This document shows, piece by piece, positions 16,808-24,536 of a stretch of 64,000 bases of DNA. The stretch is from GCA-003244245 sp052390495. Lineage in GTDB: Bacteria; Actinomycetota; Actinomycetes; Mycobacteriales; Pseudonocardiaceae. The stretch spans positions 1 through 64,000 of the forward strand of contig JBQTGW010000076.1 in NCBI GenBank assembly GCA_052390495.1, read 5' to 3'. The notes below the pieces were generated by a model. That model ran no database searches. It saw only the letters and a program-made list of their open reading frames with translations, and was not told where the DNA came from. Made by a program: the position numbers and the translations under genes. Every line of letters begins with the position of its first letter. Position 1 is the first letter of the stretch.

Positions 16808-16917
16808 GCGGACACGGCGTGCATGACGAGCGGACACGGCGTACATGACGAGCGGACACGCCATGCATGGCGGGCGGACACACCTCGCATCCCGGGCGGA
16901 CACACCGTGCACTGGGG
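16808..16917 (+). repeat. 22-bp tandem repeat array, five units (locus 1)
   Basis: Five abutting 22-bp units start at 16808, 16830, 16852, 16874 and 16896. Each begins GCGGACAC, followed by a variable RCVYGYGCAT-like core. The last unit contains the GTG (16907) that is the likely start codon of the arabinosyltransferase. The same unit recurs at 30997, 51155 and 63338. Confidence 0.9.
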
Positions 16918-19900
16918 GTGGGCGGTGGTGGTTGGGCTGCTCGGGGTGCTTGTTGCGGTGGTGCTGCCGTTTGCGCCGGTGATCGGGCAGGCCAGTGTTG
17001 TGCAGTGGCCGCAGGCAGGGCAGCCACCTCGGCCGACCACCGCCTTTTTCGTGCCCTATCGGCCTGCTGAGTTGCACGTCGCGATTCCCTGTGGGGTGCT
17101 GCGGGCCACCTTGGCCGGGCCCGGCACCGTGCGGGTCCTGTCCACCGGGTCCGGCGGCGGCGGCGACGGGTTGGTGATCGAGTCCTCCGGAGGGCGCCTG
17201 CGGGTCGCCACCGATGGGCAGCTCGTCCCTTTCCCGCTGGCTCCTCTCCCTCTGGCAGCTAACGGCTGCGAACTGCGGATCGACGCCGACAGAACCGCGA
17301 CCACGGTATCGGTGAGCGGGGCGGTGGTGGCCCGCCTGCCCGGCGCGCGGGTCCCGGAGGTCTTCGCCTTCGACACCGACCTCGACGCCTCCGCCGCTAC
17401 CGGGATGGCCGTCACCGCGCGAACGCCGTACTGGTTCGCCAGCACCCCCACGGGGTGGAAGTACGGGCTGATCGCCGCCCAGGTGGTGCTGGCGGCGACC
17501 GCGCTGGTGCTGCTGGCCCGGCGCGGGCGACGGTCACCTCGGGTGCGTGCCACCAGGTCGTCCCGGGGACGGTGGGTGCGCGGTGGGGTCGATGCCCTGG
17601 TGCTGGTGACCCTGGCGGGATGGGGGGTGATCGGCCCGCTCACCGACGACGACGGGTTCGCCGCGATGATCGCCCGCAACGCCGGGGCGGCCGGGGACAC
17701 CGGCAACTACTACCGCTGGTTCAACGCCTCGGAGGCACCCTTCGCGCTGGCCCAGCAGCTGGTCCGGGCATTCGCCGAGGTGTCGATCACACCGTTGTGG
17801 CTGCGGGTGCCGAGCCTGCTGGCGGGAGCGTTGACGTGGCTCGTGCTGCACCGCTGGGTGTTGCCGCTGGCACTGCCCCGCGCCAATCGGACCTGGGCGA
17901 ATCGGACCCGTACCCATCAGGCCAGCGCCACCCGGACCCGGCTGCTGGCGCCGGTCGCGGCGGTCTGCTTCCTGGCCTGGTGGCTGCCCTACGGGCTGGG
18001 CACCCGCCCGGAGCCGTTCGTGGCGCTGGGCAGCACACTGGTGCTGGCCCTGGTGCTGGCCGCGACGTCACGGGCGGTGCGCCGCCCGTTGCTCACCCTG
18101 GGACTCGCGACGCTGATCGTCGCCGCGACGGCGGCGGTGGCGCCGACCGGGCTGCTCGCCGCGGTCCCGGTGGTGCTCAGCATCCCGGGAATCTGGCGGC
18201 TGGTGAGCGAGGGTGCTAGCCGTGGCGAGATCGCGGCCAGGGTGGCCCTGCTCGGCGCCGTCGCGGCGACCGTGATCACGCTCATGTTTGCTGACCAGAG
18301 CTGGCACGGCGTCAGCGTGGCCACCGACATCCACCGCTATTTCGGCCCGGACCGGCCGTGGTTCAAGGAGGATGAGCGCTACACCGCCCTGCTCGGCCCA
18401 GCAACCATGGGCAGCGCGGGCAAGCGCCTGCCCGTACTGCTCACGCTGGCGCTGGTGGCCCCGCTGCTCGTGCTGCTCGCCCGCCACGGCCGGGCTCTGC
18501 TGGAGCGACGACCGCAGCTGGTGCTGCTCGGGAGCGCGCCACTCGGGTTGCTGTTGCTGACGTTGACGCCGTCGAAGTGGACCCATCACTTCGGTGCACT
18601 GGCCGGGCTCGGCTCGGCGTTCCTCGTTGCCGCCCTCGCCGTCCTGGTCAATGCCGCCCGCCCGCCCAACAGGGTTCCTGCCAGTAGGAATTCGGTCAGC
18701 AGGATCCCAGTCAGTAGGGATCCGGTCACGGTGGCCGTCGGTGTCGGCGCTGCGCTGCTCGTCGCGATAGCCGCCGGGCTGTCCTTCGCCGGACCCAACA
18801 CCTGGTGGGCCTACTCCGACTTCGGGATGCCCTTCAGCGACGCCCCGCTGTGGCCACTGCACAACCCGCTGCTGTGGCTCGCGGTGGCGGGAGGTGCTGT
18901 CACGGTGGTGCGGCTGCGGCGCAGCGGATCCGCTCGGGTGGCGCTGTCCGGGGTCGCGACCCCTCGCGTGGCGCCTTACTGGGTCGTGGCCCCGGCCCTG
19001 CTTGCGGTGCTGGCCGCGACGACGTCGGTGGCGCTGCTGCTCGGGACCTTCCTCGCCGCTCCCCTGCGCCGCGGCGCGGACTACTCGCTACCCGCTCAGA
19101 ACCTCGCCGGCATCGGCGGGACCAGCTGCGGTATCGAGGACCACGTGCAGGTGTTGCAGTACCCACCAGATGGTGCGCTCGAGCCGGCCGAGGGCGCCGA
19201 CACGCTCGACGGTGCCTTCGTCCGGGATGGTTATCCGACGTCGATGGATCCGCCGCCCAGTTTCCTATCCAGCAGCGCTCTATTCGTCTGGGGCAGCGCC
19301 GCCGGTGACCTGCTGGGCACCGGGAGCCTGCGCACCGCCTGGTTCACGCTGCCTGTGCTGCCCGAAGGCCAGGAGCTCGCGGTGTCTGTGGCGGGCAGGC
19401 TCGATGGTGCGGACGTCGGCGGTGGTAACACCGTCGTGCTGGAGTTCGGGCGCCGCGCGCCAGGCGGGGCCGTCGAACCGCTCGGCACTCACCTGCTGCG
19501 CGATCCCGAGCCCATCGAGCGGGCCTACGCGGACAACGACCGGCAGCGCAGGCTGGAGCTGCAGCACGACCGGGAGCGCGCCCCGGAGTCCTGGCGTACC
19601 CGGTCCGTGCGTCCTGGTGCGGTGCCCTCGGGGGCGGACCGAGTGCGGGTACTGGCGGTCGACGGGTCGGTGGGTGAGCACAGCTGGCTCGCCGTCACCG
19701 GACCCCGGCGGCTCTCGGTCACCGGGCTGCGGGACTTCCTCGACGCGCGAGGCCCGGTGCTGCTCGACTGGCCGATCTCGTTCGCGATGCCCTGCCGTGC
19801 GGACCTACCCACTGTCGCCGGTGGGCTGGCCGAGGCCCCCGCCGCCATCCTCGCGGTCCCGCAGCGCCCTCCCCTGCTGCGCGAGGCGTGGACCAACGAT

Positions 19901-20125
19901 GCCGCAGAGCTGACCTACTCGACGTCAGCCGCGGCCAGCTTCGCCGGGGTCCGCCGAGTGGGTCGGGTGGTCACGGTGGAAACCAGGCTGGCTGGCGACG
20001 AGGGCAATTCCTGGGGCCGCGTCCAGCTGGTCGACTACGGCATGGCCCGGGATGCCTACGACACCCACCCAGTCCACCGGTGGCAACCGGGCTGGTCCGG
20101 CGACGACACCCACCGCTTTGACTGA
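16907..20125 (+). CDS. Arabinosyltransferase (Emb family, GT-C)
   Basis: A membrane arabinosyltransferase, about 1072 residues, of the EmbA/B/C family. These transfer arabinose from decaprenyl-phospho-arabinose to build arabinogalactan or arabinan. The N-terminal extracytoplasmic region (to about residue 185) follows one helix; a multi-helix block contains the GT-C acidic motif GPLTDDDGFAAMIARNAG (D247-D249), followed by YYRWFNASEAPFALAQQL. The C-terminal half has the carbohydrate-binding LFVWGSAAGDLLGTGSLRTA and WTND/RRVGRVVT-type strands; length fits the family. The frame is open to 16823, but those codons are 22-bp repeat units, so GTG 16907 (VHWGWAVVVGLLG) is preferred. It ends with a conserved aromatic tail. 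Single-copy Emb outside mycobacteria is usual. Confidence 0.9.
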   Translation: MHWGWAVVVGLLGVLVAVVLPFAPVIGQASVVQWPQAGQPPRPTTAFFVPYRPAELHVAIPCGVLRATLAGPGTVRVLSTGSGGGGDGLVIESSGGRLRVATDGQLVPFPLAPLPLAANGCELRIDADRTATTVSVSGAVVARLPGARVPEVFAFDTDLDASAATGMAVTARTPYWFASTPTGWKYGLIAAQVVLAATALVLLARRGRRSPRVRATRSSRGRWVRGGVDALVLVTLAGWGVIGPLTDDDGFAAMIARNAGAAGDTGNYYRWFNASEAPFALAQQLVRAFAEVSITPLWLRVPSLLAGALTWLVLHRWVLPLALPRANRTWANRTRTHQASATRTRLLAPVAAVCFLAWWLPYGLGTRPEPFVALGSTLVLALVLAATSRAVRRPLLTLGLATLIVAATAAVAPTGLLAAVPVVLSIPGIWRLVSEGASRGEIAARVALLGAVAATVITLMFADQSWHGVSVATDIHRYFGPDRPWFKEDERYTALLGPATMGSAGKRLPVLLTLALVAPLLVLLARHGRALLERRPQLVLLGSAPLGLLLLTLTPSKWTHHFGALAGLGSAFLVAALAVLVNAARPPNRVPASRNSVSRIPVSRDPVTVAVGVGAALLVAIAAGLSFAGPNTWWAYSDFGMPFSDAPLWPLHNPLLWLAVAGGAVTVVRLRRSGSARVALSGVATPRVAPYWVVAPALLAVLAATTSVALLLGTFLAAPLRRGADYSLPAQNLAGIGGTSCGIEDHVQVLQYPPDGALEPAEGADTLDGAFVRDGYPTSMDPPPSFLSSSALFVWGSAAGDLLGTGSLRTAWFTLPVLPEGQELAVSVAGRLDGADVGGGNTVVLEFGRRAPGGAVEPLGTHLLRDPEPIERAYADNDRQRRLELQHDRERAPESWRTRSVRPGAVPSGADRVRVLAVDGSVGEHSWLAVTGPRRLSVTGLRDFLDARGPVLLDWPISFAMPCRADLPTVAGGLAEAPAAILAVPQRPPLLREAWTNDAAELTYSTSAAASFAGVRRVGRVVTVETRLAGDEGNSWGRVQLVDYGMARDAYDTHPVHRWQPGWSGDDTHRFD

Positions 20126-20129
20126 GTGT

Positions 20130-20288
20130 TCAGTTTTGGGGCTTGCACTTCACAGACTCGGGCAGGCCCAGCTCGGCGGGTAGCACCGGGTACCCGAGCT
20201 GCTCGGAGAACAACTCGCTCAGCACCTCCGGCGCCGGCGGCTGAGGGTACTGACCCTCCAGCCAGTGCCGCACCCGGCTGGCATCGGA
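20130..20288 (-). pseudogene. Fragment of an XRE-type regulator
   Basis: On the minus strand an open stretch reads SDASRVRHWLEGQYPQPP, then PEVLSELFSEQLGYPVLPAE and LGLPES before the stop at 20130. The pattern RVxxWLxGxxPxxP...LxELFSxxLGxPVxPAELGL is the N-terminal DNA-binding region of a large actinobacterial XRE-TPR regulator group. It has no start and nothing after the domain, so it is a remnant. It lies tail-to-tail with the arabinosyltransferase gene. Confidence 0.55.
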
Positions 20289-20504
20289 TCAACGCCGAGT
20301 ACCTCCCCGTTTACCGTGCGTGCTGATTTACATTAATACATTCCTATGCTTTGATAATTTGTAGCGCTGATTGCGCGACGTAGGATTGATCACCGTGTAG
20401 TGGCGGGACGCAACCTGATCCACAGGGTGGTCGACGGAACGGTTACCCGACTGGTCCGTTCGATAACCCGAGAACTCACTACACCGGATATCAAGGAGGG
20501 CACC

Positions 20505-20804
20505 GTGACGACCACCGAGCACCTGACCCACGACGGGCACACCCATGACCACGGCGAAGGCTGTGGACACGTCGCCATCCCGCACGGTGACCACGTCGAC
20601 TACGCCCACGACGGACACCTGCACCGGCACCACGACGGCCACTGGGACGAGTGCGAGAACAGCGAGCACTCCTTGCACGACGGTCACGACCACGCCCACG
20701 GCGAGGGCTGCGGGCACGTCGCAGTACCGCATCGCGACCACGTCGACTACCTGCACGACGGGCACCGTCACGCCGCTCATGAAGGCCACTACGACGAGCA
20801 CTGA
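20505..20804 (+). CDS. Histidine-rich metal-binding protein with internal duplication
   Basis: A 99-residue protein from GTG 20505 (RBS AAGGAGGG, 20493-20500). It is about one quarter His plus Asp/Glu. Two tandem copies of a roughly 48-residue unit share HGEGCGHVAxPHxDHVDYxH and HDGHxHxxHxGH. The pairs of His and single Cys per unit would bind several zinc, nickel or cobalt ions; no signal peptide is present, so it is probably cytosolic. Similar His-rich proteins with the GCGHxAVPHGDHVDY motif are widespread in actinobacteria and are thought to buffer metal. The AT-rich region 20330-20365 upstream is a possible metal-regulator site, but I see no clear Zur palindrome. Confidence 0.82.
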   Translation: MTTTEHLTHDGHTHDHGEGCGHVAIPHGDHVDYAHDGHLHRHHDGHWDECENSEHSLHDGHDHAHGEGCGHVAVPHRDHVDYLHDGHRHAAHEGHYDEH

Positions 20805-21300
20805 CCCCCGCCGAGCCGAGCCTGCGCGGTCAGCCGGATCAGACGCTGAGGTCCAGTAGCCGCCGAAGTCACGCGCCGGGCCGAGTCCGGGCACCGGCGC
20901 CAGCCGCTCCAGACTAACGCGCGTGAAACTTTCGCCGGTGGGACTTTCCGTGTCGGCTTAGCCCATTCGGAGGGTGTTTCAGCGCAGCGACGCCCGCTGG
21001 TGGTCGTGCGGCCATGCTCGGGCGCTGTCGATCACCGGTCCGCCTGATGGCTGGGTCGGTGTGGAGGAGATCAGCCTGGTCTCGAACCGCCGTAACGGCA
21101 GGATGCGATCGGGGGCATTGGTGCGACGGGGATCATTCGTTGCGCCAGTGGGGTCCAGTGTGTTGATCTGTTCCCGGCGCCGGGCCACATCCCAGTAGTA
21201 CCGCTCCGAGGCAATACCAGCCCCTGAATGCTTTCCGCAACCCGGCCTTGACGGTGTTCGCTGCGTCGGCGCCAGGCCTTGACAGGAGAGAAGCCCGACC
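20805..21300. other. Intergenic region with a likely minus-strand gene remnant
   Basis: About 500 bp without a convincing intact gene. At 20979-21210 the minus strand reads ERYYWDVARRREQINTLDP, then RRTNAPDRILPLRRFETRL and a stop at 20979, with normal codon bias, so it is probably the 3' part of a small hypothetical gene. No start or family is recognisable because the same frame merges upstream with antisense of the next gene. Confidence 0.35.
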
Positions 21301-21732
21301 ATGCAGCAGGATCCCGTTCCCCACGTCCCGGTGAGCGGCGACATCAGCCGGGAGCACTGGAGGATGCCGGTGCTCGGATTGCGCCCCGAGGCCGACGGCA
21401 TCATTGAGCTGAGCGCCCGCGCCGATGGCACCGCGACCCTGAGGATCACCTGGGATACCGTCAAGGGCAGCGACCAGTGCATCGTCGTCCTCGACGTCAC
21501 GAAAGCCGCCCAGCTCTCGGTCGGGGTTTGGGAGGCAGCCGGGGTCGCCCAGCGGCTGGCCGGACGCCGCGGTGGAGACCGGCTCCCACCGCCCCAGCCA
21601 CCTGGGCTACCTACTGGATCGGGGGAGTCGGCCCGTAGGCTGGCGATCGCCCCCTTACCGAGGTTTACTGCACCGAGACTACGGCTCAGGGGCAGCGGTG
21701 GGGGGCACCCCTCGGTGAATGAAGGTGCAGCG
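21301..21732 (+). other. In-frame coding-like segment upstream of the XRE regulator
   Basis: ATG 21301 with RBS GGAGAG (about 12 bp upstream) opens a frame that runs into the XRE gene without a stop. Its first 95 residues look genuine (PVLGLRPEADGIIELSARAD, LRITWDTVKGSDQCIVVLDV, EAAGVAQRLAGRR), then the quality drops to Pro/Arg-rich sequence just before ATG 21733. Either it is a separate small gene that lost its stop, or an N-terminal extension of the regulator. Confidence 0.4.
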
Positions 21733-22935
21733 ATGGAAGCGGAGAAAGCGCGCACCATCGGCTCGCGGCTGCGGCAGATCCGCGAGGCTCGGGGAAAGTC
21801 GCTGCGGGTGATCGCCGATCTGACCGGTGTGATGAGCTTGTCCACTCTGCACCGGATCGAGCACGGGCAGCGTCCGGTGACCCTCTCCGAGCTCGAGGCG
21901 CTGGCCAACGCGCTGGAGATCGCCCCCAGCGAGCTGACCAAGCTGCCGGTACCCGCACCCGCCAACGGGCACACCGACTCCACCATTGAGGCGGTGCGCC
22001 TGGCCCTGGACGCGATCGACCTCCGCCAGCCCGGTGGGATGGTGCTGCCCGTGGCGGTACTGCTTGACCAGGTGGCCCGGATCCACGCCCAGCGCCGGGC
22101 CTGCCAGTTCGCCGAGGTGGCCACCGGCCTGCCGGGGCTGATCCGCAACCTGCACACCACGCTGGCCACCGGGACCGACCACGGTGAGTTGCTCGGTCTG
22201 GCCGTCTACCTACATGTGCACGTCACCCGCATGTGGCTGGTCCACGCGGGCGCTGCTACCGACCTGGTCCGCCGGACGGTGTTCCTGGCCCAACGCCTGG
22301 CCTGGGAGCGCGATGAGATCACCACGCTCGCTGTGGCCGGGTTCGGCGTGGCTGACACCCTGCTGGTCGGCGGCGCATTCCAGCTGGGCCAGGCCACGCT
22401 CGACTCGATCATCCTGCCACCGACGACAGCCGAGACCGCCGGTCTCGTGGGCTTGCTCACCGCCGACCACGCTACGGCCGCCCTGCTGAATGGCCGTCCG
22501 GGTGATGTGGCCGCGTCGCTGGACGCCGCTACGGAGTTGGCCGAGCGATTCGGGGCGGTCGGCGAGACCGACTCACTGGGGTTCCTGTTCGGTCCGGTTT
22601 CTGTCGGGTGTTTCCGCATGTGCCTCGCGCTCGAAGCGAACGAACCCGACCGGGCGGTCAGCATCGCCGAGGATGTGCTGCACCCTGAGCGCCATCCCTT
22701 CCCGGTGAACCAAGTCCCCTACTGGACCCACTACGGTCGCGCACTGGCCCAACTGCGGGGACGCCGTGACGACGCGGTGCGGGCGCTGCGCACGGCGGAA
22801 GACATCTTCCCCACCGCGGTGCGCCGGGATCCGATCGTCCGCGACACCATCGCCACCTTGCTCCCAGGTGCGCGCCGCGACGCCATCGGCACGGAGCTGC
22901 GGGGAATGGCCCATCGGGTCGGCCTGCCGGTGTAG
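21733..22935 (+). CDS. XRE-family regulator with TPR-like helical domain
   Basis: A 400-residue regulator from ATG 21733. The N-terminal HTH is GSRLRQIREARGKSLRVIAD, LSTLHRIEHGQRPVTLSELE and ALANALEIAPSELTKL. A long helical region follows with TPR-like repeats (LAVYLHVHVTRMWLVHAGAA; LTADHATAALLNGRPGDVAA; HYGRALAQLRGRRDDAVRAL), a common actinobacterial arrangement for sensing a small molecule or peptide. The frame continues 144 codons upstream without a stop, which is unusual for this family, so the longer start at 21301 remains possible. The GTG-initiated hypothetical gene at 23000 follows in the same direction. Confidence 0.8.
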   Translation: MEAEKARTIGSRLRQIREARGKSLRVIADLTGVMSLSTLHRIEHGQRPVTLSELEALANALEIAPSELTKLPVPAPANGHTDSTIEAVRLALDAIDLRQPGGMVLPVAVLLDQVARIHAQRRACQFAEVATGLPGLIRNLHTTLATGTDHGELLGLAVYLHVHVTRMWLVHAGAATDLVRRTVFLAQRLAWERDEITTLAVAGFGVADTLLVGGAFQLGQATLDSIILPPTTAETAGLVGLLTADHATAALLNGRPGDVAASLDAATELAERFGAVGETDSLGFLFGPVSVGCFRMCLALEANEPDRAVSIAEDVLHPERHPFPVNQVPYWTHYGRALAQLRGRRDDAVRALRTAEDIFPTAVRRDPIVRDTIATLLPGARRDAIGTELRGMAHRVGLPV

Positions 22936-22999
22936 CCCATCCGGGGAGTCTCGCAGCACCGGAACACTCCCTTGTTGCTAGAGCGTCACTATCTGAACT

Positions 23000-23392
23000 G
23001 TGAGTGATGACATGGTAGTCGGGGTAAACCCGGCCCAATATCTACTTCGGGCTGCTGGTGGCGATTCTGACCACCCCACAGCGTGGCTCCGGCCGGTCCT
23101 GTCGCCTGGGGCAAGCGGTCCGGTGAAGCTGAACGGTCCGGATTTCTTCGCGTGGAAGGGGTATCGCAAGGTACGCCAGGGTGGCCTGGCGTACCGCGAA
23201 GGCCACTACTACGACCAGGGCACCCCGGTACCCGGCTGCCTCATCCCCATCATCGTCGATGGACTACTGAAAAACGGATTGTGCGAGCTGGGCGATCCCG
23301 ACGAATCCGGAATGTGGCCGGTAGCGCTCACCGACGCTGGGCTGGCCGACTACCGGATGCTCTGCCGGCGCCAGCGTCGTTCCACGACGTGA
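23000..23392 (+). CDS. Hypothetical protein next to XRE regulator
   Basis: A 130-residue protein from GTG 23000. It is mixed alpha/beta with an aromatic core: DFFAWKGYRKVRQGGLAYRE, GHYYDQGTPVPGCLIPIIVD, GLLKNGLCELGDPDESGMWP, VALTDAGLADYRML. The DAGLADYR ending is shared by small actinobacterial accessory proteins encoded beside XRE regulators, but I know no function. Its last 43 bp overlap the decayed VapC on the other strand. Confidence 0.65.
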   Translation: MSDDMVVGVNPAQYLLRAAGGDSDHPTAWLRPVLSPGASGPVKLNGPDFFAWKGYRKVRQGGLAYREGHYYDQGTPVPGCLIPIIVDGLLKNGLCELGDPDESGMWPVALTDAGLADYRMLCRRQRRSTT

Positions 23393-23650
23393 ACCAGGAC
23401 GACCTGTGCTGTGCCGAGGACTGCCGGTTCGCTGCGGCGCAGCGCCCGGGGCACCTCGACTTCGATCAGCGCAGAAGCAACCAGCCGCTGACCGCCTCGG
23501 GCGTTGAGGTAGTCGAGCAGTTGTGGTGGCTCAATCCACGATCCGGCCGATGACCTTGCCGCGGCGGGTGATCTCCACCGTCTCGCCACGTTCCACCCGA
23601 GCCATCACGGACGCGGTGTCCTGATTCAATACGCGTAGTGGCACCTGCAT
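23350..23650 (-). pseudogene. Decayed VapBC toxin-antitoxin locus
   Basis: Reading leftward from ATG 23650, the antitoxin reads MQVPLRVLNQDTASVMARVE, then RGETVEITRRGKVIGRIVD and stops at 23531 (39 residues, about half of a Phd/YefM-type VapB). Immediately after, in another frame, comes LLDYLNARGGQRLVASALIE, then VEVPRALRRSEPAVLGTAQV, the interior of a PIN-domain VapC with no N-terminal catalytic Asp strand, ending at 23350. A deletion appears to have fused the front of vapB to the middle of vapC. The toxin should be inactive. Confidence 0.7.
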
Positions 23651-23783
23651 CAGGCCTCAAGTGTAGTACAAGCCATAGTACGTCCTGGTCCACCTGACGC
23701 AGTCGGCTACACAGCATCACACCGAGACGAGCAGGCAGGACCAGACAGCCCAGGGCTATCATGATCACCGGGAGGTCACGGCC

Positions 23784-24011
23784 ATGGCGTTCGAGCGGAT
23801 CACCATCGACCACGAGAAGATGGGTGGGCTGCCGTGCATCCGTCACTTGCGTATCCCGGTCGGCACCATCCTGGGCCAGCTGGCGGCCGGGCGTGATGCG
23901 CGGGAGGTTCTGGAGGATTTCCCCGACCTGGAGCCGGCCGACATCCTGGCCGCTCTGGAGTACGCCGCCGCAGCGGTCCAGGAGCGTGAGCTGCCGTTGG
24001 CTGCCCGGTAG
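23784..24011 (+). CDS. DUF433 antitoxin-like protein
   Basis: A 75-residue protein with the DUF433 winged-helix-like pattern: ITIDHEKMGGLPCIRHLRIP, VGTILGQLAAGRDAREVLED, FPDLEPADILAALEYAAAAV. DUF433 proteins act as antitoxins for DUF5615/PIN-like toxins (VapB45/VapC45-type). The stop abuts the ATG of the next gene with no gap. ATG 23784 is preceded by the RBS GGGAGG. High confidence in the family; TA activity inferred from the pair. Confidence 0.85.
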   Translation: MAFERITIDHEKMGGLPCIRHLRIPVGTILGQLAAGRDAREVLEDFPDLEPADILAALEYAAAAVQERELPLAAR

Positions 24012-24407
24012 ATGAAGTTCCTGCTCGACTCCAACCTCTCGCATCGTGTTGCGCAGTTGCTGCGTGACGCCGGTGTTGATGCTGCTCACGTCCGTGACCA
24101 CGATCTGCAGCACGCGCCTGACTCAATGATCTTGGAGTTCGCGCGGCAGCACTCTTTCGTCCTCATTTCCGAGGACACCGACTTCGGCGAACTGTTGGCC
24201 CGGCAGCGCACGGTGGCGCCGTCATTCGTGCTGTTGCGCACGTACGAACCCATGACGCCGGACGAGCAGGCCGCCGTTCTCCTGGCGAACCTTCCCAAGC
24301 TGCGCGATGACCTCGATCAGAGGGCCATCGTGGTCATCGAGCGGACCCGGCTTCGGGTACGGCGACTACCGGTGCTGCCTCCGATACCCGAACAGCGGGA
24401 CCACTAG
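24012..24407 (+). CDS. DUF5615 PIN-like toxin (VapC45-type)
   Basis: A 131-residue PIN-like protein. MKFLLDSNLSHRVAQLLRDA gives the first catalytic Asp (D6), HVRDHDLQHAPDSMILEFAR the middle acidic residues, and LISEDTDFGEL the ED-D-F motif of DUF5615. These are predicted Mg-dependent RNases. The start lies directly after the DUF433 antitoxin stop (zero spacing), so translation is coupled. The C-terminal helix is basic (RTRLRVRRLP). The full-length catalytic set is present, so this TA module looks intact, unlike the neighbouring VapBC. Confidence 0.85.
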   Translation: MKFLLDSNLSHRVAQLLRDAGVDAAHVRDHDLQHAPDSMILEFARQHSFVLISEDTDFGELLARQRTVAPSFVLLRTYEPMTPDEQAAVLLANLPKLRDDLDQRAIVVIERTRLRVRRLPVLPPIPEQRDH

Positions 24408-24536
24408 CCGGCTACTCCGCAGGTAGCGCCGCGGCCGGGGGTGTCTTCGACGAAGAGTCGCTGGTTGGTCAGGAGTTCATCGGTGGCGCGGGAGGCGACC
24501 GCCGGGTGTTCACCCGAAAGGGTTAGATACTTCGGC

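Noticed and set aside
16808..16917. Possible CRISPR array
   Set aside because: Units abut with no unique spacers and no cas genes are present.
18068..18862. Minus-strand ORF within the arabinosyltransferase gene
   Set aside because: It lies fully inside the emb gene, has His/Arg/Gln-rich composition of antisense GC-rich DNA, and no RBS or motif.
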